Of a stretch of 64,000 nt of DNA, positions 54,748 through 64,000 are shown piece after piece (the first letter of the stretch is position 1; the number at the start of each line of letters is the position of its first letter). The position numbers and the translations under genes were made by a program. The DNA comes from Incurvaria masculella (lineage: Eukaryota > Arthropoda > Insecta > Lepidoptera > Incurvariidae): positions 9,075,001-9,139,000 of the forward strand of contig OX335652.1 of assembly GCA_946894095.1 (NCBI GenBank). The letters are read 5' to 3'. Below the pieces are notes generated by a model. It did not search any database. It was not told the DNA's origin and saw only the letters and a program-made list of their open reading frames with translations.

Positions 54748-56283
54748 ATACCCTTTACATACCAACACTATACGAAATCTGGTGGCTTTCTGAGCTGTAG
54801 ACCTCGCGAGTCTGTCTTTGCATAACTTATTTATTTTTTCGATGGAAAACTTGCAGCTAATTTACAACTCATTTAATAATTATGCAATTTAAATGTTTAA
54901 AGCTAAAAATACAGTTCTCACATATACAAAATTTAGTAAACAAGAGTAGACTGCTATCTAAGCACAACAACCTTACACTACAATTCTAAACTTAAATTAA
55001 TTAATTAAGGGTCCAAGTTTGAGCATTGGTACTTGTGCCAAGGGTGCGTGCATTGGTGTCACTCGAGGGTGAGTGAGGGTGTGTTCGGGTGTGTGAGGGT
55101 GAGTGTAGGGTGTGAATGTGTATGCGAAAAAGATTAAAACCAACAACATAAAGCTGAATAAATGTATACAAGTATACTGTATACAAGTATAAAACTGAAT
55201 AAATGTATGAATAAAAGTAAGTAAGATAACTTAAACTGAATAAATGATCACCGCGCACAACAGAGGCCGCGTACAAAATTCTATTATTTTTCTTAATTTT
55301 TTCTCACTTAGTACTCACTTAACGATTTAGATCTTGTCACAAAACACATTTTGTCGGACGGGCATATGAAATATTTTCTCACATCTAATGCCGGCTGTGA
55401 TCATAATGTATGACGCTATGTCTTCTTTGCGGAATGATTTATGTGTGTCTTTTACCTGGAGAATTGTTGGTAATAAACTAAATAGAAGTCTTTCTTTCAA
55501 GTTTATCCACACCTACGCGAACGAGTTGTGTAGCTTCGCGCAAAAACATGACCAATCTAACACGTATGATTTGTTCTTGCAAATCAGAGAGTGCGAATTA
55601 CTTATTCCCATTTGTCAGACCAGTTCTGCTTGATTAGACCAACTGCAGATTCAAGAAAGGATTGCAGTAGACTTGAGAAGCGGTTTCCATCATCATGCGC
55701 ATGCGTATGGGAAACTTGTGAAGTAAGAATGAAGCAATACGACTTTCGAGACGACACATGAGAACTTCTGGTTGGAAAAAAAAAAGGTTTTTTAGCCTTT
55801 GAATCGCGAGCAGACATCGTGCATAGCATGCCAAAAATCGCTCAAATGTCGCTTACAGGAAGCTGGACACGATAGAAATAAACCTTATTTTCTATAGCCA
55901 GTTAAAATAAATATTATACTGCCGAATAGTTTTTTCTTTCTTTAATAATAAAAAAAAAATATGTCTACATTGTTGGCTAAAATAGAGATACTAGTATTTA
56001 GAAGTGTTAACGGATCCAAACGGTAAGCAGGTACCTTGGTAGATAATATTTTTGTACAGGTTTGAAAATCTTGTCCACCTTTTTAATTTCAAATATGCCA
56101 AAAACCTGGGTTAACGTTTGGACAATAAGCCCGTCAACACCCCGAATGTGTAGATTGGCGATTACGACTTCAGTGATTCGTACACCCACTTAACTGACCC
56201 TTAAACTGAGAAGGGGCTTCAACGGCCATTCACAGATATATAGATAGAGGTGGAATAAATTTGTCAGAGGAAACGTAACTGAC
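54748..56283. other. Intergenic or intronic; GT-rich minisatellite and two opposed frames
   Basis: GGGTGAGTGAGGGTGTGTTC-type repeats at about 55065-55125, then ATACAAGTATA duplications near 55168-55192. At 55388-55633 an ATG frame of 81 codons (plus) opposes a 61-codon minus frame (55327-55512). Both lack recognised domains. If the minus gene at 56284 is spliced, this stretch may be intron. Confidence 0.4.
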
Positions 56284-56904
56284 CTTGATTGAACGCCGTG
56301 GTGATGTGCTCGTGCAAAAAATACTCGTTCTCCTCCTCGTCGGACCACAGCACGCCCTCGATGCTGGACGTGTTGAGCGCGCCGTCGTCGGCGGCGGACC
56401 TGCGCGACACCTGGTCCGGCTGGGGCTCGTACGCCGGCGGCGAGAGCGACGCGCACTCGGCGAAGTCTGCCAGCGACGAGCGGAAGTTCTTCACGCTGCG
56501 CCCGTCGCCGTAGACGGGCCGGTACGTGCGCGGCCGCTCGTCGCACGAGCGCACGGAGCGCAGCGAGCGGCAGTCGTAGTGCGCCGCGTTCGAGATGTCA
56601 CCCAGCGAGACCTTGAAGCTCTGCCCTACGTCCAGCGGCACCTCGCACGAGCGGCGCTTCATGCTCGACTTCTGCGACGGCGCTTCTCCGGTCGCCTGCA
56701 TGTGCCGGCTCACGCCCGCGCTCTGCAGGAACTCGCTCGAGTCGTACATGGCGCTATTTGTTAAATCTAACTGTATTGGCTATTTGTAATTTAAATTTAT
56801 TTACACTACACGAGAGTCGTGCTAATTTAGGAACTTGGGGTGACTGTTGTCCGGAATTATCGTTGTTCGGCGCGACAATGTTGGAGTGCGACGAGGTAAT
56901 TGAC
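56284..56904 (-). CDS. 5' coding exon of an unrecognised Ser/Arg-rich protein
   Basis: I do not recognise the product. Read on the minus strand, TTATTGTTTCAG ends at 56905, giving an acceptor and a 5' untranslated stretch with stops. ATG follows at 56749-56747 in a good context (GCGCCATGT). The 155 codons are strongly GC-rich, unlike the surroundings, as expected of a real exon. Visible features: MYDSSEFLQSAGVSRHM at the start, RSLRSVRS near 62-69, a PPAY motif (potential WW-domain ligand), and an acidic WSDEEENEYF near the end. It leaves through AATCAAG and GTCAGT (donor at 56283), in phase 1; without splicing the frame would stop six residues later at 56264. Later exons are not identified. 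Frames on the plus strand (56285-56764 and 56289-56513) are GC-rich shadows. Confidence 0.7.
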
Positions 56905-56958
56905 CTGAAACAATAAACAAAGAAATATTATAATGAAATATTGCTTTTCGATATATAT
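56905..56958. other. Intron start region upstream of the exon
   Basis: AT-rich; includes the branch and acceptor region of the preceding intron of the minus-strand gene. Confidence 0.4.
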
Positions 56959-57012
56959 ATTGGCTAATACCATACCCACTCCTTTCCAAAAATAATAATT
57001 AAGGTACCATGC
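56959..57012 (-). mobile_element. tRNA-SINE 3' part, split by TIR element
   Basis: TTGGCTAATACCATACCCAC and AATTAAGGTACCATGC follow the SINE order. The SINE resumes at 58038 with GGTGCCAAGCC. Confidence 0.7.
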
Positions 57013-58037
57013 GAGGGGTCAGTCGCTCAGGGAATCTGGTGTGCAATTGTATGGTAATCTCAGGTAATCTTAGGTGGAAGTCCGGGGAATCTGGTGGGAG
57101 TACCAGGAATCTTAGGTCATCTGTGAATCCAAAGGGAATAATTGGTAATCATATCGAATTCATGGTAATGTCGTGGAACCGTAGAAGCGGAAGTCAGAAA
57201 ATTTATTGAAATTAATTGACAATCCATAAAACGAACACCGTTGTTTGGGCCCCTTCAAAATCTTTCTCACATTTTGAAAGGAGGCATTCCAATTGACCGG
57301 AAACGCTTCAGCATGCATGGACTTCGATGTTTTTTGACCTACCGCATGCATGTGACTGTTACCAAAAACGTTAAGCAGCGCGCGAATACAGCTCGCTGCC
57401 AGTGCTTCCTGTTCCGTTTGAACCGCGAGACGCGCCACATGTCCTCGAGTGAACGTATTCTTCGAACATTATAATTTTGGACGTTTTTACCTCCTAGGAG
57501 TGTTTTGTGACCTCTCAATAACGAACTATTGGAACGATCCAGTGAATCGGTGCTAAAGACATTGGATTGCAGTGCGCGAACCACCACGCTGGTGTGTTCG
57601 CCCATATTCATCAGAAACCCAAGGCCTTGGTGTGCTGAGAACTGATGCCATCAACCTGTGAGTGTTTTCCATCGATTTCTTTTGGTTTGTCGTTTTTTTG
57701 AGTGTGTCGAAGACAAGAAGTGGTTCTGTTTCATCCCACCTTTCTATCTATTTCTACAACCGCATTTCTTAGAGCCCTCTGTGGCGCATACAACCGTCCT
57801 ACGTGACCTTTTTTGCTCAAACTCTCTTTCCAAGCAAACTTTTATTCCAGGCAAACTACTCAATGCAAACATTTTTTTTTATTTACTAGCAATCTTGCTT
57901 TAGTAATCTTACTAAATCCCATAATCTGTGGTAATCCTAGGAATATATGTTAATCCCTTAGGAGTCTTTGGGAATCTAAAAATCACAAGGTAATCCTGGT
58001 AATATCTTTATCCTGTTTGCTCGAGTGACTGACCTTC
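57013..58037. mobile_element. TIR element of about 1 kb inserted in a SINE
   Basis: Ends GAGGGGTCAGTCGCTC and, on the other strand, GAAGGTCAGTCACTC are inverted repeats. GGTACCATGC (57003-57012) and GGTGCCAAGC (58038-58047) look like a 10-bp duplicated target, 8 of 10 matching, lying where the SINE consensus has GGTGCCATGC. Both sides of the element carry dispersed GGTAATCTTAGG-like subterminal motifs (57053-57170, 57905-58005). Frames inside (57160-57438 minus, 57339-57611 minus, 57241-57474 plus, 57658-57903 plus) show no transposase features, so it is called non-autonomous. Superfamily not determined. Confidence 0.7.
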
Positions 58038-58235
58038 GGTGCCAAGCCAAAAAACCTTCCCTTTATGAGCATAGCTTCATTGAACTTAATCTTTAATTTA
58101 GACTACAAAATCAATGAACTGGAGTGAAAACACGGACTAATTTTCATTGCCATTTCTACCTACCATTTTTTTATCCCATGCAACGGTACCCCAATCCGGG
58201 CTAACTTAATCATACATGGTTTCTATTTCCGGTGT
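58038..58235 (-). mobile_element. tRNA-SINE middle part, after the insertion
   Basis: GGTGCCAAGCCAAAAAACCT, CCCTTTATGAGCATAGCTTC, TGAAAACACGGACTAATTTT, GCAACGGTACCCCAATCCGG and ACATGGTTTCTATTTCCGG. It degrades before the head. Confidence 0.7.
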
Positions 58236-59298
58236 AATGTCATGAAAATATACGACTTCTGTATATTTTTTAAATGATTTAAAAACATACGTTTGCATAA
58301 AAACACCAAACAATATAAATGTTTATACTATCAAAATACTGCGCTAGTATTGCCATCTAGCGGCCATCTGGCGAACTACTGTGTACGTTTCTCGGACGCT
58401 TCAAGCGTACCGTTGTTCCGACTCAATCTCCGCGGACTCAGTAGTGTTGATTCACCTACAGACGTAGAGAGAGCGCTGCCTGTCCTATACAAGAGCAATG
58501 CTCTACTAATATAAAACAATATTTCGATTTAGGTCTTAGCATACACACGGATATGTTAGCATAGCTAGGCGAAACGAGGGCTACCAAATGTCACGATTTC
58601 ACCTAACTTGTCAGGATTCCGCACTTGTTTTCTAGCTTTCAGGTAGCTTCCGTTTACATTTTTATATCAACATATATAGGATTCCAGTGGTGACTGATAT
58701 GCTCAATTACTCACCATATGTCGGCTCTAACAAAACAAAAGCGATGTAATGCTGGATGTAGGCTTCTAACACAAACCTCTTTTGTTGGGAACCAACCAAA
58801 TCAAAGCACATATTTTTTTAGATAAACGTGTATTATAAAAACATAGACTATATTAAATAATATCACATGTGCATTACAATACTCTAAGATACATACTAAT
58901 AATTCTATTGCCAAGTTCAATAAATAGGTCATACTAAATATAGACAATATTTTTACGATATTCTTTTAATGAAAAACGCTTATCTACTTAAATAAAATAA
59001 TAATATCATACATCTCAAAGCTCTAATCTAGTTCACAAAATAAATGACATCCCACATTTCAGTACCTAGGTACTAATAATTTTTCCTTCGCGGCATCGAC
59101 GTTCGCGGCCATCGATGAAAAGGCTAGTTCTGCAGGTCTTACAAACAGTAATTTTTTTTACTATAAAATAATAATCATAATATGTACACGATTGTGTCTG
59201 TTCTTCTTGATATGTTCATTCGTCGATACTTCCTAATTGTAGTTTATAATGTATGTAATAGCTGATCTCGGCGACAAATAGCTACGTCTTGACGCTCT
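58236..59298. other. 3' flank of the secreted-protein gene
   Basis: AT-rich. TGCCATCTAGCGGCCATCTG at 58351-58370 is a CTCF-like motif pair. No canonical AATAAA was found close to the stop codon on the minus strand. Confidence 0.4.
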
Positions 59299-60486
59299 TT
59301 AGTGGCACGTGGGATACGTCGGCGGAGGCGCCGCGCAGGAGTATGCCGCCGACTGTGGCGCCGCGTAGCTGTGCTGCGGCGCGAACTCGAAGGTCGGCGG
59401 TGACTGCACGTACTGCGGCGGCTGCGGGGCGGAGCACGTCGGCGGAGCGGGCGCTGAATACTGATACGTCACTGGCGGCGCCGGCGCGGCGTATTCGTAC
59501 GTCACCGCGGGTGCCGGGGCGACGTACTCGTACGCTTGCGGTTGGGCGGCGCAGGATGGCGGGTAGACGGGAGCGGGCTGCGCGGCCGGGCACGTGTTGA
59601 CGACCGGCGCCAGCGCCGTGCTGGGGACGGGGGGGCTCGGCGCTGGCGCGGCGTACGTTATGGGGGCGGGCGCCGGCTCAGCCGGAGGGGCTTGGAAGAC
59701 CTGAGGGGGAGCTTGCACGACCTGAGGGGAAGGGGCGAGCTGACGGGGATCTTGGGCGAACTGAGGGGGAGCCTGGAAGACCTGGGGGGGAGCTTGAACG
59801 AACTGAGGGGGAGCTTGGGCGAGCTGGGGGGGAGCTTGGGGAATCTGAGGTGGGGCTTGGATAAACTGAGGAGGTGCATGGTGGGCATGTGATGGGGGTT
59901 GTGGCGCGAAGCCTGCACATGGGCACTGCGTCCTTCCGACCTATAAAAAAAGAAAAATGTGTGAGGTGACAACATTACTCTAATCAATTAGAATCTATAC
60001 TGTATACTTAAATTAGTCTTTTTAATCAATGCTTAAATGTATACATTAAAAACAAAAAGTTTCAAAATAAAAAATAAATACAACGTTCGCAAAATAAAAA
60101 GGTAATTTATTTTCCCACAATAAGCTAGGCTTCCAAATGAAAGGGGTTCTGAAATTGGAAAATACGGGCCGGAGGTCGAGTGAGCGACTAAATAAGAGTT
60201 GAATTAAAATATGCAAATTGTATACAAAGACACAAGAAGCGAATGCTGCGACCTAGGCGTCTGGATACTCAAATTGAAATTTGATGTATATTTAACAGTT
60301 GAGAATACGAAATTGTATACTATCGCTAAAATTATCAAGGTACTGCCCGAATGAGCAACACAAAAGAGATCGTGTTTTGAGAAAAAAATGGCACACACAA
60401 AAAGTATCAAAACCGCCCGGTGCGACTGTACTCACCTGGATCGCAGCAGAGATGAAGCAAATTACGAGAACAAATTTAGTTGTCAT
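59299..60486 (-). CDS. Secreted Pro/Gln/Ala/Tyr-rich structural protein (two exons)
   Basis: Probable extracellular matrix protein of eggshell or cuticle (inferred). Exon 1 coding, 60486-60436: MTTKFVLVICFISAAIQ, a signal-peptide core, ending CAG then GTGAGT. Exon 2, 59940-59299: preceded by a T-rich tract and TATAG, phase 0, 213 codons to TAA, total about 230 residues. After VGRTQCPCAGF come about ten heptads of the form QAPPQxx (for example QAPPQFVQAPPQVF). The C-terminal half has Tyr-rich repeats such as VTYEYAAPAPPVTYQYSAPA, and the end is PPPTYPTCH. Seven cysteines. An intron at the end of the signal peptide is usual for insect cuticle and chorion genes. No chitin-binding R&R motif or vitelline-membrane domain was recognised, so the family is open. 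Plus-strand frames here are shadows. Confidence 0.85.
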
Positions 60487-60524
60487 CCTGTCTGCGTAAA
60501 ATAACTCGTCGCTCCAACCAGTTG

Positions 60525-60573
60525 ACTGAATGTGCTTGAATGATGGAAGCCTCCGGGGCGCTCTCGTTTTATA
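60525..60573 (-). promoter_or_regulatory. TATA box and initiator for the secreted-protein gene
   Basis: Minus-strand TATAAAA at 60573-60567 with a TCATT initiator-like sequence about 30 bases downstream (60543-60539); an arthropod TCAGT also occurs at 60529-60525. This predicts a 5' untranslated region of about 55 bases before the ATG at 60486. Confidence 0.6.
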
Positions 60574-60859
60574 TTAAATTTTATAATTCTATACGTGACC
60601 GAAATTAGGAAGTGCGATGGGTTATTTTTCTGCCGATTCGGCTGACGCGGACGTGTCTGTAGGCCCCGGTTGTCTGCGAATCTACGGAGCGAGCGGATTC
60701 TATCTTGTCAGCAGATCGAAAGTCACGTCGCGTTGATGGAGCATCAGTTGATAATACGAGTAATGCAATAATTCCGCGGTCTTACAAATATGTAGCCGCG
60801 TTTCTGCCCATGGAAAATTACGCTATTACCATGACAAAAATTTACGCTTACGGTGACCA
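60574..60859. other. Upstream region
   Basis: Upstream of the TATA box, possibly regulatory; no specific site identified. A 62-codon plus frame (60705-60893) runs into the MITE. Confidence 0.35.
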
Positions 60860-61215
60860 GGGGGGTTGCCATGGTAAACAAATTGCTGGGTGAATAGCAG
60901 GTGAACAAGCAGAAGAGAGAAAAATCAAAATCAACGTCAACGTATGATCAAATACGTCACTTTGGGTGGACAATATGGAAGGAACTCTATGCGCATCACT
61001 AAAAGTGACGTGTTTGAACGTTGATTAACTCGGCCGTCTCTTCGTGCAACCGTGGCTAAATCTGACGTTTAGTTTTATTTCGTACCATGCCAAGGTACGT
61101 TTTAGTTAACTTGACTGAATAACACTTCGTTGGCCAGTTAGCATAGGACGAAATGTAACTACACGCCTATTCACCGGCTATTCACCGGGCGAGTAAACTT
61201 ACCATGGTAACCCCC
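60860..61215. mobile_element. MITE family D, copy 4 (interrupted)
   Basis: Ends GGGGGTTGCCATGGTAAACA and ACTTACCATGGTAACCCCC are inverted, with GCTGGGTGAATAGCAGGTGA and TATTCACCGGGCGAG inside. The interior TCTGACGTTTAGTTTTATTT matches copy 2. A family C MITE is inserted at 60913-61056. Confidence 0.8.
60913..61056. mobile_element. MITE family C copy inside family D
   Basis: Inverse of 4550-4708: AAAAATCAAAATCAACGTCA, AATACGTCACTTTGGGTGGA, AGTGACGTGTTTGAACGTTG and CTCTTCGTGCAACCGTGGC, followed by TAA. The first 15 bases or so of its left end are missing. Confidence 0.8.
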
Positions 61216-61544
61216 AGAGGTACGTTAATCGCTAAGATCATCTATTCCGTAAGTTTATACCATTTGAGGGCTACACTAAATTGCCCATCCATGGATTTTT
61301 ACATTTGTTCAGAAATATGAAATAAAATAAATGTGTCGAAAATATGTATCTACACAAATATGAAAATGTATGGATGGGCGAATTAGGGTACTTCTATTCC
61401 CAATCTCACACGTTTTAAAAAAAACATTCTGGGTAAACCATTCCAGAAGAGGTTTATAATAATTCCGGAGGGGCTCAATAACGTTTGTGCTTTAAATAGT
61501 CATAGTCATTCGAGATTCTGGGCGGAGGCGGAGGCCGAGCGACC
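61216..61544. other. Intergenic, no gene seen
   Basis: ATCCATGGATTTTTACATTT and AATGTATGGATGGGCGAATT near 61290 and 61365 are weakly inverted. No gene. Confidence 0.4.
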
Positions 61545-61871
61545 TTTTTAAGGTTCCGTACCCCAAGGGTGCAAACGAAACCCTATTAATAAGCCTCCGC
61601 TGTCCGTATGTCCGTCCGTCCGTCCGTCCGTCCGTTCGTCCGTCCGTCTGTCACAGGGCTGTATCTCATCAACTGTAATAGATAGGCAGCTGAATTGTTC
61701 ACAGAGTGTGTATTTATTTTGCCGCTATAACGACAAATAGGTAAAATAAAAAATAATAATAATTGAAGGGGGACCGATACAAAAAAACGTTACTTTTTTG
61801 TGTTAAATCTTGTACGATGGTACGGAACCCTCCGTGTGCGAGTCCGACTCGCACTTGGCTGGTTTTTTTTT
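61545..61871 (-). mobile_element. GGTTCCGTACC dispersed repeat (reverse)
   Basis: TTTTTAAGGTTCCGTACCCC, CCTCCGCTGTCCGTATGTCC, (CCGT)n, TTTTGCCGCTATAACGACAA, CTTGTACGATGGTACGGAAC, GTGCGAGTCCGACTCGCACT and TGGCTGGTTTTTTT. Confidence 0.85.
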
Positions 61872-61971
61872 TGGGGTTTCGTACTTTTCCCGACCACACC
61901 GATCACACCGGTTCTCGGAGTACACTTAAACTATTCCCGTATAACTATTCCGAAATTAAATTATAACTGAA

Positions 61972-62085
61972 CTAGCTGCGGTACCCGGCTCCGCTCGGGT
62001 CCATGTCCTTTTGGACTGATGTCGAGCTGAATTATTTCCTAGATAAAAAGTAGGTAGCCCAAAAGGCTGGTCAATAAATATGTTA
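61972..62085 (-). mobile_element. Helitron 3' end (truncated)
   Basis: Minus orientation: CTAGCTGCGGTACCCGGCTC then CGCTCGGGTCCATG is the inverted CTAG terminus with its hairpin. GATGTCGAGCTGAATTATTT and AGGTAGCCCAAAAGG are body. The 5' end is missing. Confidence 0.65.
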
Positions 62086-62269
62086 TTTATCTGCTACTTT
62101 TTAATCATAACGGGTGGAGCCGATGTGCATTAATTAAATAAGAAATATTCTAACGTTCCCATTTATAATACATAGGGCGCACTATAAGTTTCACTATAAG
62201 TTTTCGGAACTGGCCACTTAGCTAAATAATATGTTAAAAGTAATTTAGTAATTTGGTATTATAACTCAT

Positions 62270-62425
62270 AGGGCCGTGTGCACGAAAGGGAAAAAAATCA
62301 AAATCATCGTCAGCTTAAACACGTCACTTTGTATGGACAGTATGGAAGGAACTCTATGCGGTTCACTGAAAGTGACGTATTTGAACATTGATTAACTCAT
62401 CCCTCTCGGTATGCAATCGGTTCGA
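62270..62425. mobile_element. MITE family C, copy 3
   Basis: GGGCCGTGTGCACGAAAGGG, AAAAATCAAAATCATCGTCA, GGACAGTATGGAAGGAACTC, TCACTGAAAGTGACGTATTT and CATTGATTAACTCATCCCTC. The right terminal repeat is degraded. Confidence 0.75.
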
Positions 62426-62437
62426 CGATGAAACACC

Positions 62438-62695
62438 ATGAAAGGGGACTATCGCGTCAATCTTGTGACTAATTTCGTGATGTCAGCTTTATACAATAAA
62501 AACATAAATGATGTGCGCCGTAAAATGAAACAGACAGGCATGCAGACTGTTGCTTTGGGGACTGTGAATAGTGATTTGTATAACACCATCTGTTTGCAGG
62601 AAGTAAATGACGAACTTCGTAAAAATAACAGTAAACGCAGCATATTTTTTAAATTTATTTCTTACTTACGTACTTCCACGTTAAAATGGATCTAA
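62438..62695 (+). CDS. Hypothetical 85-aa ORF
   Basis: Unrecognised. ATG frame starting MKGDYRVNLVTNFVMSALYN, Lys/Asn-rich, ending TLKWI. No domain, signal peptide or splice support. It lies just after a MITE, and an antisense frame overlaps it. More likely a chance frame than a gene. Confidence 0.15.
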   Translation: MKGDYRVNLVTNFVMSALYNKNINDVRRKMKQTGMQTVALGTVNSDLYNTICLQEVNDELRKNNSKRSIFFKFISYLRTSTLKWI

Positions 62696-62922
62696 AACAC
62701 GACAATTTTCATGCCCCGATGATGCATTCCTTCTATGCGATGGTACCTATGTATCATCCCAGGCGGAATGAACCCTACGAATGGTGTACAAAAGTTTTAC
62801 GTGGCATACAAACCACAGCCAGCCTCAACATCGAACATGGTCACCCATCCGTAACTGGAGCGCACTCAGAGACGCCAAACGTAGATTCAATTCGCATATA
62901 AATCGGGTAAGTGGTTCGCAAG

Positions 62923-63315
62923 TTTTTTTTTATGCGACCTGACACAACTACCGTTATGATATCAGCCTACAATACACCACATTTCCGAAGGAATTTGGTG
63001 CCATGCCAGGACCTTCCCTTTATGAGCACGGCTACATTGAACTGGATGGAAAACACGGACAATTTTTCATTCCAGCTTCGACCACCTTTTCATCCAATGC
63101 GATGGTACCAACCCGGGCGGGCTTAAACGCTACCACCTAGTAGGTGAAGGGACCTACAGTTTGACACATGGATTCCGGATGATGGAGCAGCTCGCATTCG
63201 TGACGAAAATGCACTTATCGAACTCGGAAAGAGAAAGACAGTGGTGCAAGTCGGTATTGAACCCAGGCCTCTGGTACGCTAGGCCAGTCCCCGCGCCACT
63301 AGGCTACGAGCCGCT
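62923..63315 (-). mobile_element. tRNA-derived SINE, full length (reverse)
   Basis: T-run then ATGCGACCTGACACAACTAC, GGTGCCATGCCAGGACCTTC, GCGATGGTACCAACCCGGGC, CACCTAGTAGGTGAAGGGA and the reversed tRNA-like head (TTGAACCCAGGCCTCTGGTA, CCACTAGGCTACGAGCCGCT). CAAG flanks both ends (62919-62922 and 63316-63319). The plus frame at 62911-63126 is inside it. Confidence 0.9.
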
Positions 63316-63319
63316 CAAG

Positions 63320-63745
63320 TTATAAGCATTTCACCCCACTGCTCACCGCTCCGGTAATTTAGAGTGATTTCATGTAGCTTTTAAGTTGTGAGCAGAATCA
63401 GGCTAGACGTGGAAACCAAAAGGTCTACATCGGATCTTAATTTATAAGCATTTCAAACCACTGCTTATTTGCACACCCCTCTCATAATTTTGCCTGATGC
63501 TAATTAGTCCTACATGGCTAATTAAACCCATGCGATACAAATTAGGTACAATTAGGCAGTCTCGAAAGAAGATAGATAAATGCAATCAGCGATAGCGCCA
63601 TTTCTTGACCAAAAACATATGAACTATTCATTAAAAACAGGTGCGTTTTCATATACCTAGTTTGAAGATATAATGGGTTACCCATACAAATTTTCATATG
63701 TTTCATGATCTTCTATGAGACAAAAGATAGTTCCCCATGCCTTAT
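63320..63745. other. Intergenic, no gene seen
   Basis: TATAAGCATTTCACCCCACT and TATAAGCATTTCAAACCACT (63323, 63444) form a direct repeat of about 20 bases. No gene. Confidence 0.4.
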
Positions 63746-63749
63746 TTAA

Positions 63750-64000
63750 TGCTGTTCTGGCCTGTACAAAGTTATTGTACACAGAAAGCAAAGAATATAA
63801 ATATAAAGTTATATAATAAGTAAATAGTTGCGGCGAAAATATTTGCAGAATTTCGGTCTTTGAAAATATATAATTTCACAGCGCCATCTATCGCGCCATC
63901 TATCGCGCCATGATCTTCTAATCGCCAATCATACGTGGCGCCATCTCTACCCGGATAGAAGTTATTCTTTTCTATGAGAGTACGCGTGGCGCCATCTCTA
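63750..64000. mobile_element. TTAA MITE family B relative, cut by window end
   Basis: After TTTAAT, GCTGTTCTGGCCTGTACAAA and ATTGTACACAGAAAGCAAAG align with the family B end GGCTGTTCCGACCCATATAA. TTGCGGCGAAAATATTTGCA and GAATTTCGG match its interior. The centre is expanded to five GCGCCATC motifs (63881, 63893, 63905, about 63938, about 63989). Confidence 0.6.

Noticed and set aside
55388..55633. 81-codon ATG frame
   Set aside because: Opposed by an equally open minus frame and lacking any domain or signal; may be chance.
56285..56764. 159-codon plus-strand frame
   Set aside because: Antisense shadow of the GC-rich exon at 56284-56904. The minus strand has acceptor, ATG context and donor; the plus strand does not.
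59289..59600. 103-codon plus-strand Arg/Ala-rich frame
   Set aside because: Antisense shadow of the GC-rich repeat exon of the secreted-protein gene; its composition follows from the repeats, and no splice or start signals support it.

Overview
The window looks like chromosomal DNA of a moth or butterfly (Lepidoptera). It is AT-rich, has no operon structure, and is packed with arthropod mobile elements. Repeats I associate with Lepidoptera recur: the GGTTCCGTACC / GAGTCGGACTCGCAC dispersed repeat, Helitron ends of the type CCCGAGCGGAGCCGGG...CTAG, a tRNA-derived SINE, a mariner, short TTAGG runs and many MITEs. Species was not determined.

Host genes are few and lie in the last 8 kb, both on the minus strand. 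At 56284-56904 is a GC-rich 5' exon encoding 155 residues of an unrecognised Ser/Arg-rich protein with a PPAY motif. At 59299-60486 is a complete two-exon gene for a secreted protein of about 230 residues, with a signal-peptide exon, heptad QAPPQ repeats and Tyr-rich APAP repeats, probably an eggshell or cuticle structural protein. Other open frames are short and mostly lie inside repeats.

Layout. 1-5 kb: three copies of a TTAA-flanked MITE (family A), two sharing one TTAA and forming a 48-bp perfect palindrome; a telomere-like inverted repeat; a Harbinger-like MITE (family C). 5-18 kb: LINE remnants, SINE pieces, a nearly fully palindromic TTAA MITE (family B), and a SINE split by a LINE tail that itself contains a MITE. 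18.2-19.7 kb: a mariner whose transposase keeps its DD34D triad but has one nonsense codon. 20-33 kb: mostly unique AT-rich DNA with MITEs, a palindrome and SINEs. 33.4-42.8 kb: the most striking structure, a large inverted repeat with arms of about 2.3-2.5 kb. Each arm holds three diverged 141-bp tandem units, two conserved small ORFs and a LINE remnant; reverse-transcriptase and GIY-YIG-like fragments lie between the arms. A 3-kb defective Ty3/gypsy element with asymmetric LTRs interrupts the right arm, and a LINE 3' end interrupts the left. 43-55 kb: dispersed repeats, an inverted ATTATACG array, a Helitron, SINEs and MITEs. 55-64 kb: the two genes, a SINE split by a 1-kb TIR element, a MITE inside a MITE, and a cluster of GCGCCATCT motifs at the window edge.

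The elements do not act as one pathway. What they record is a sequence of nested insertions. No RNA gene, CRISPR array or bacterial-type operon was seen.
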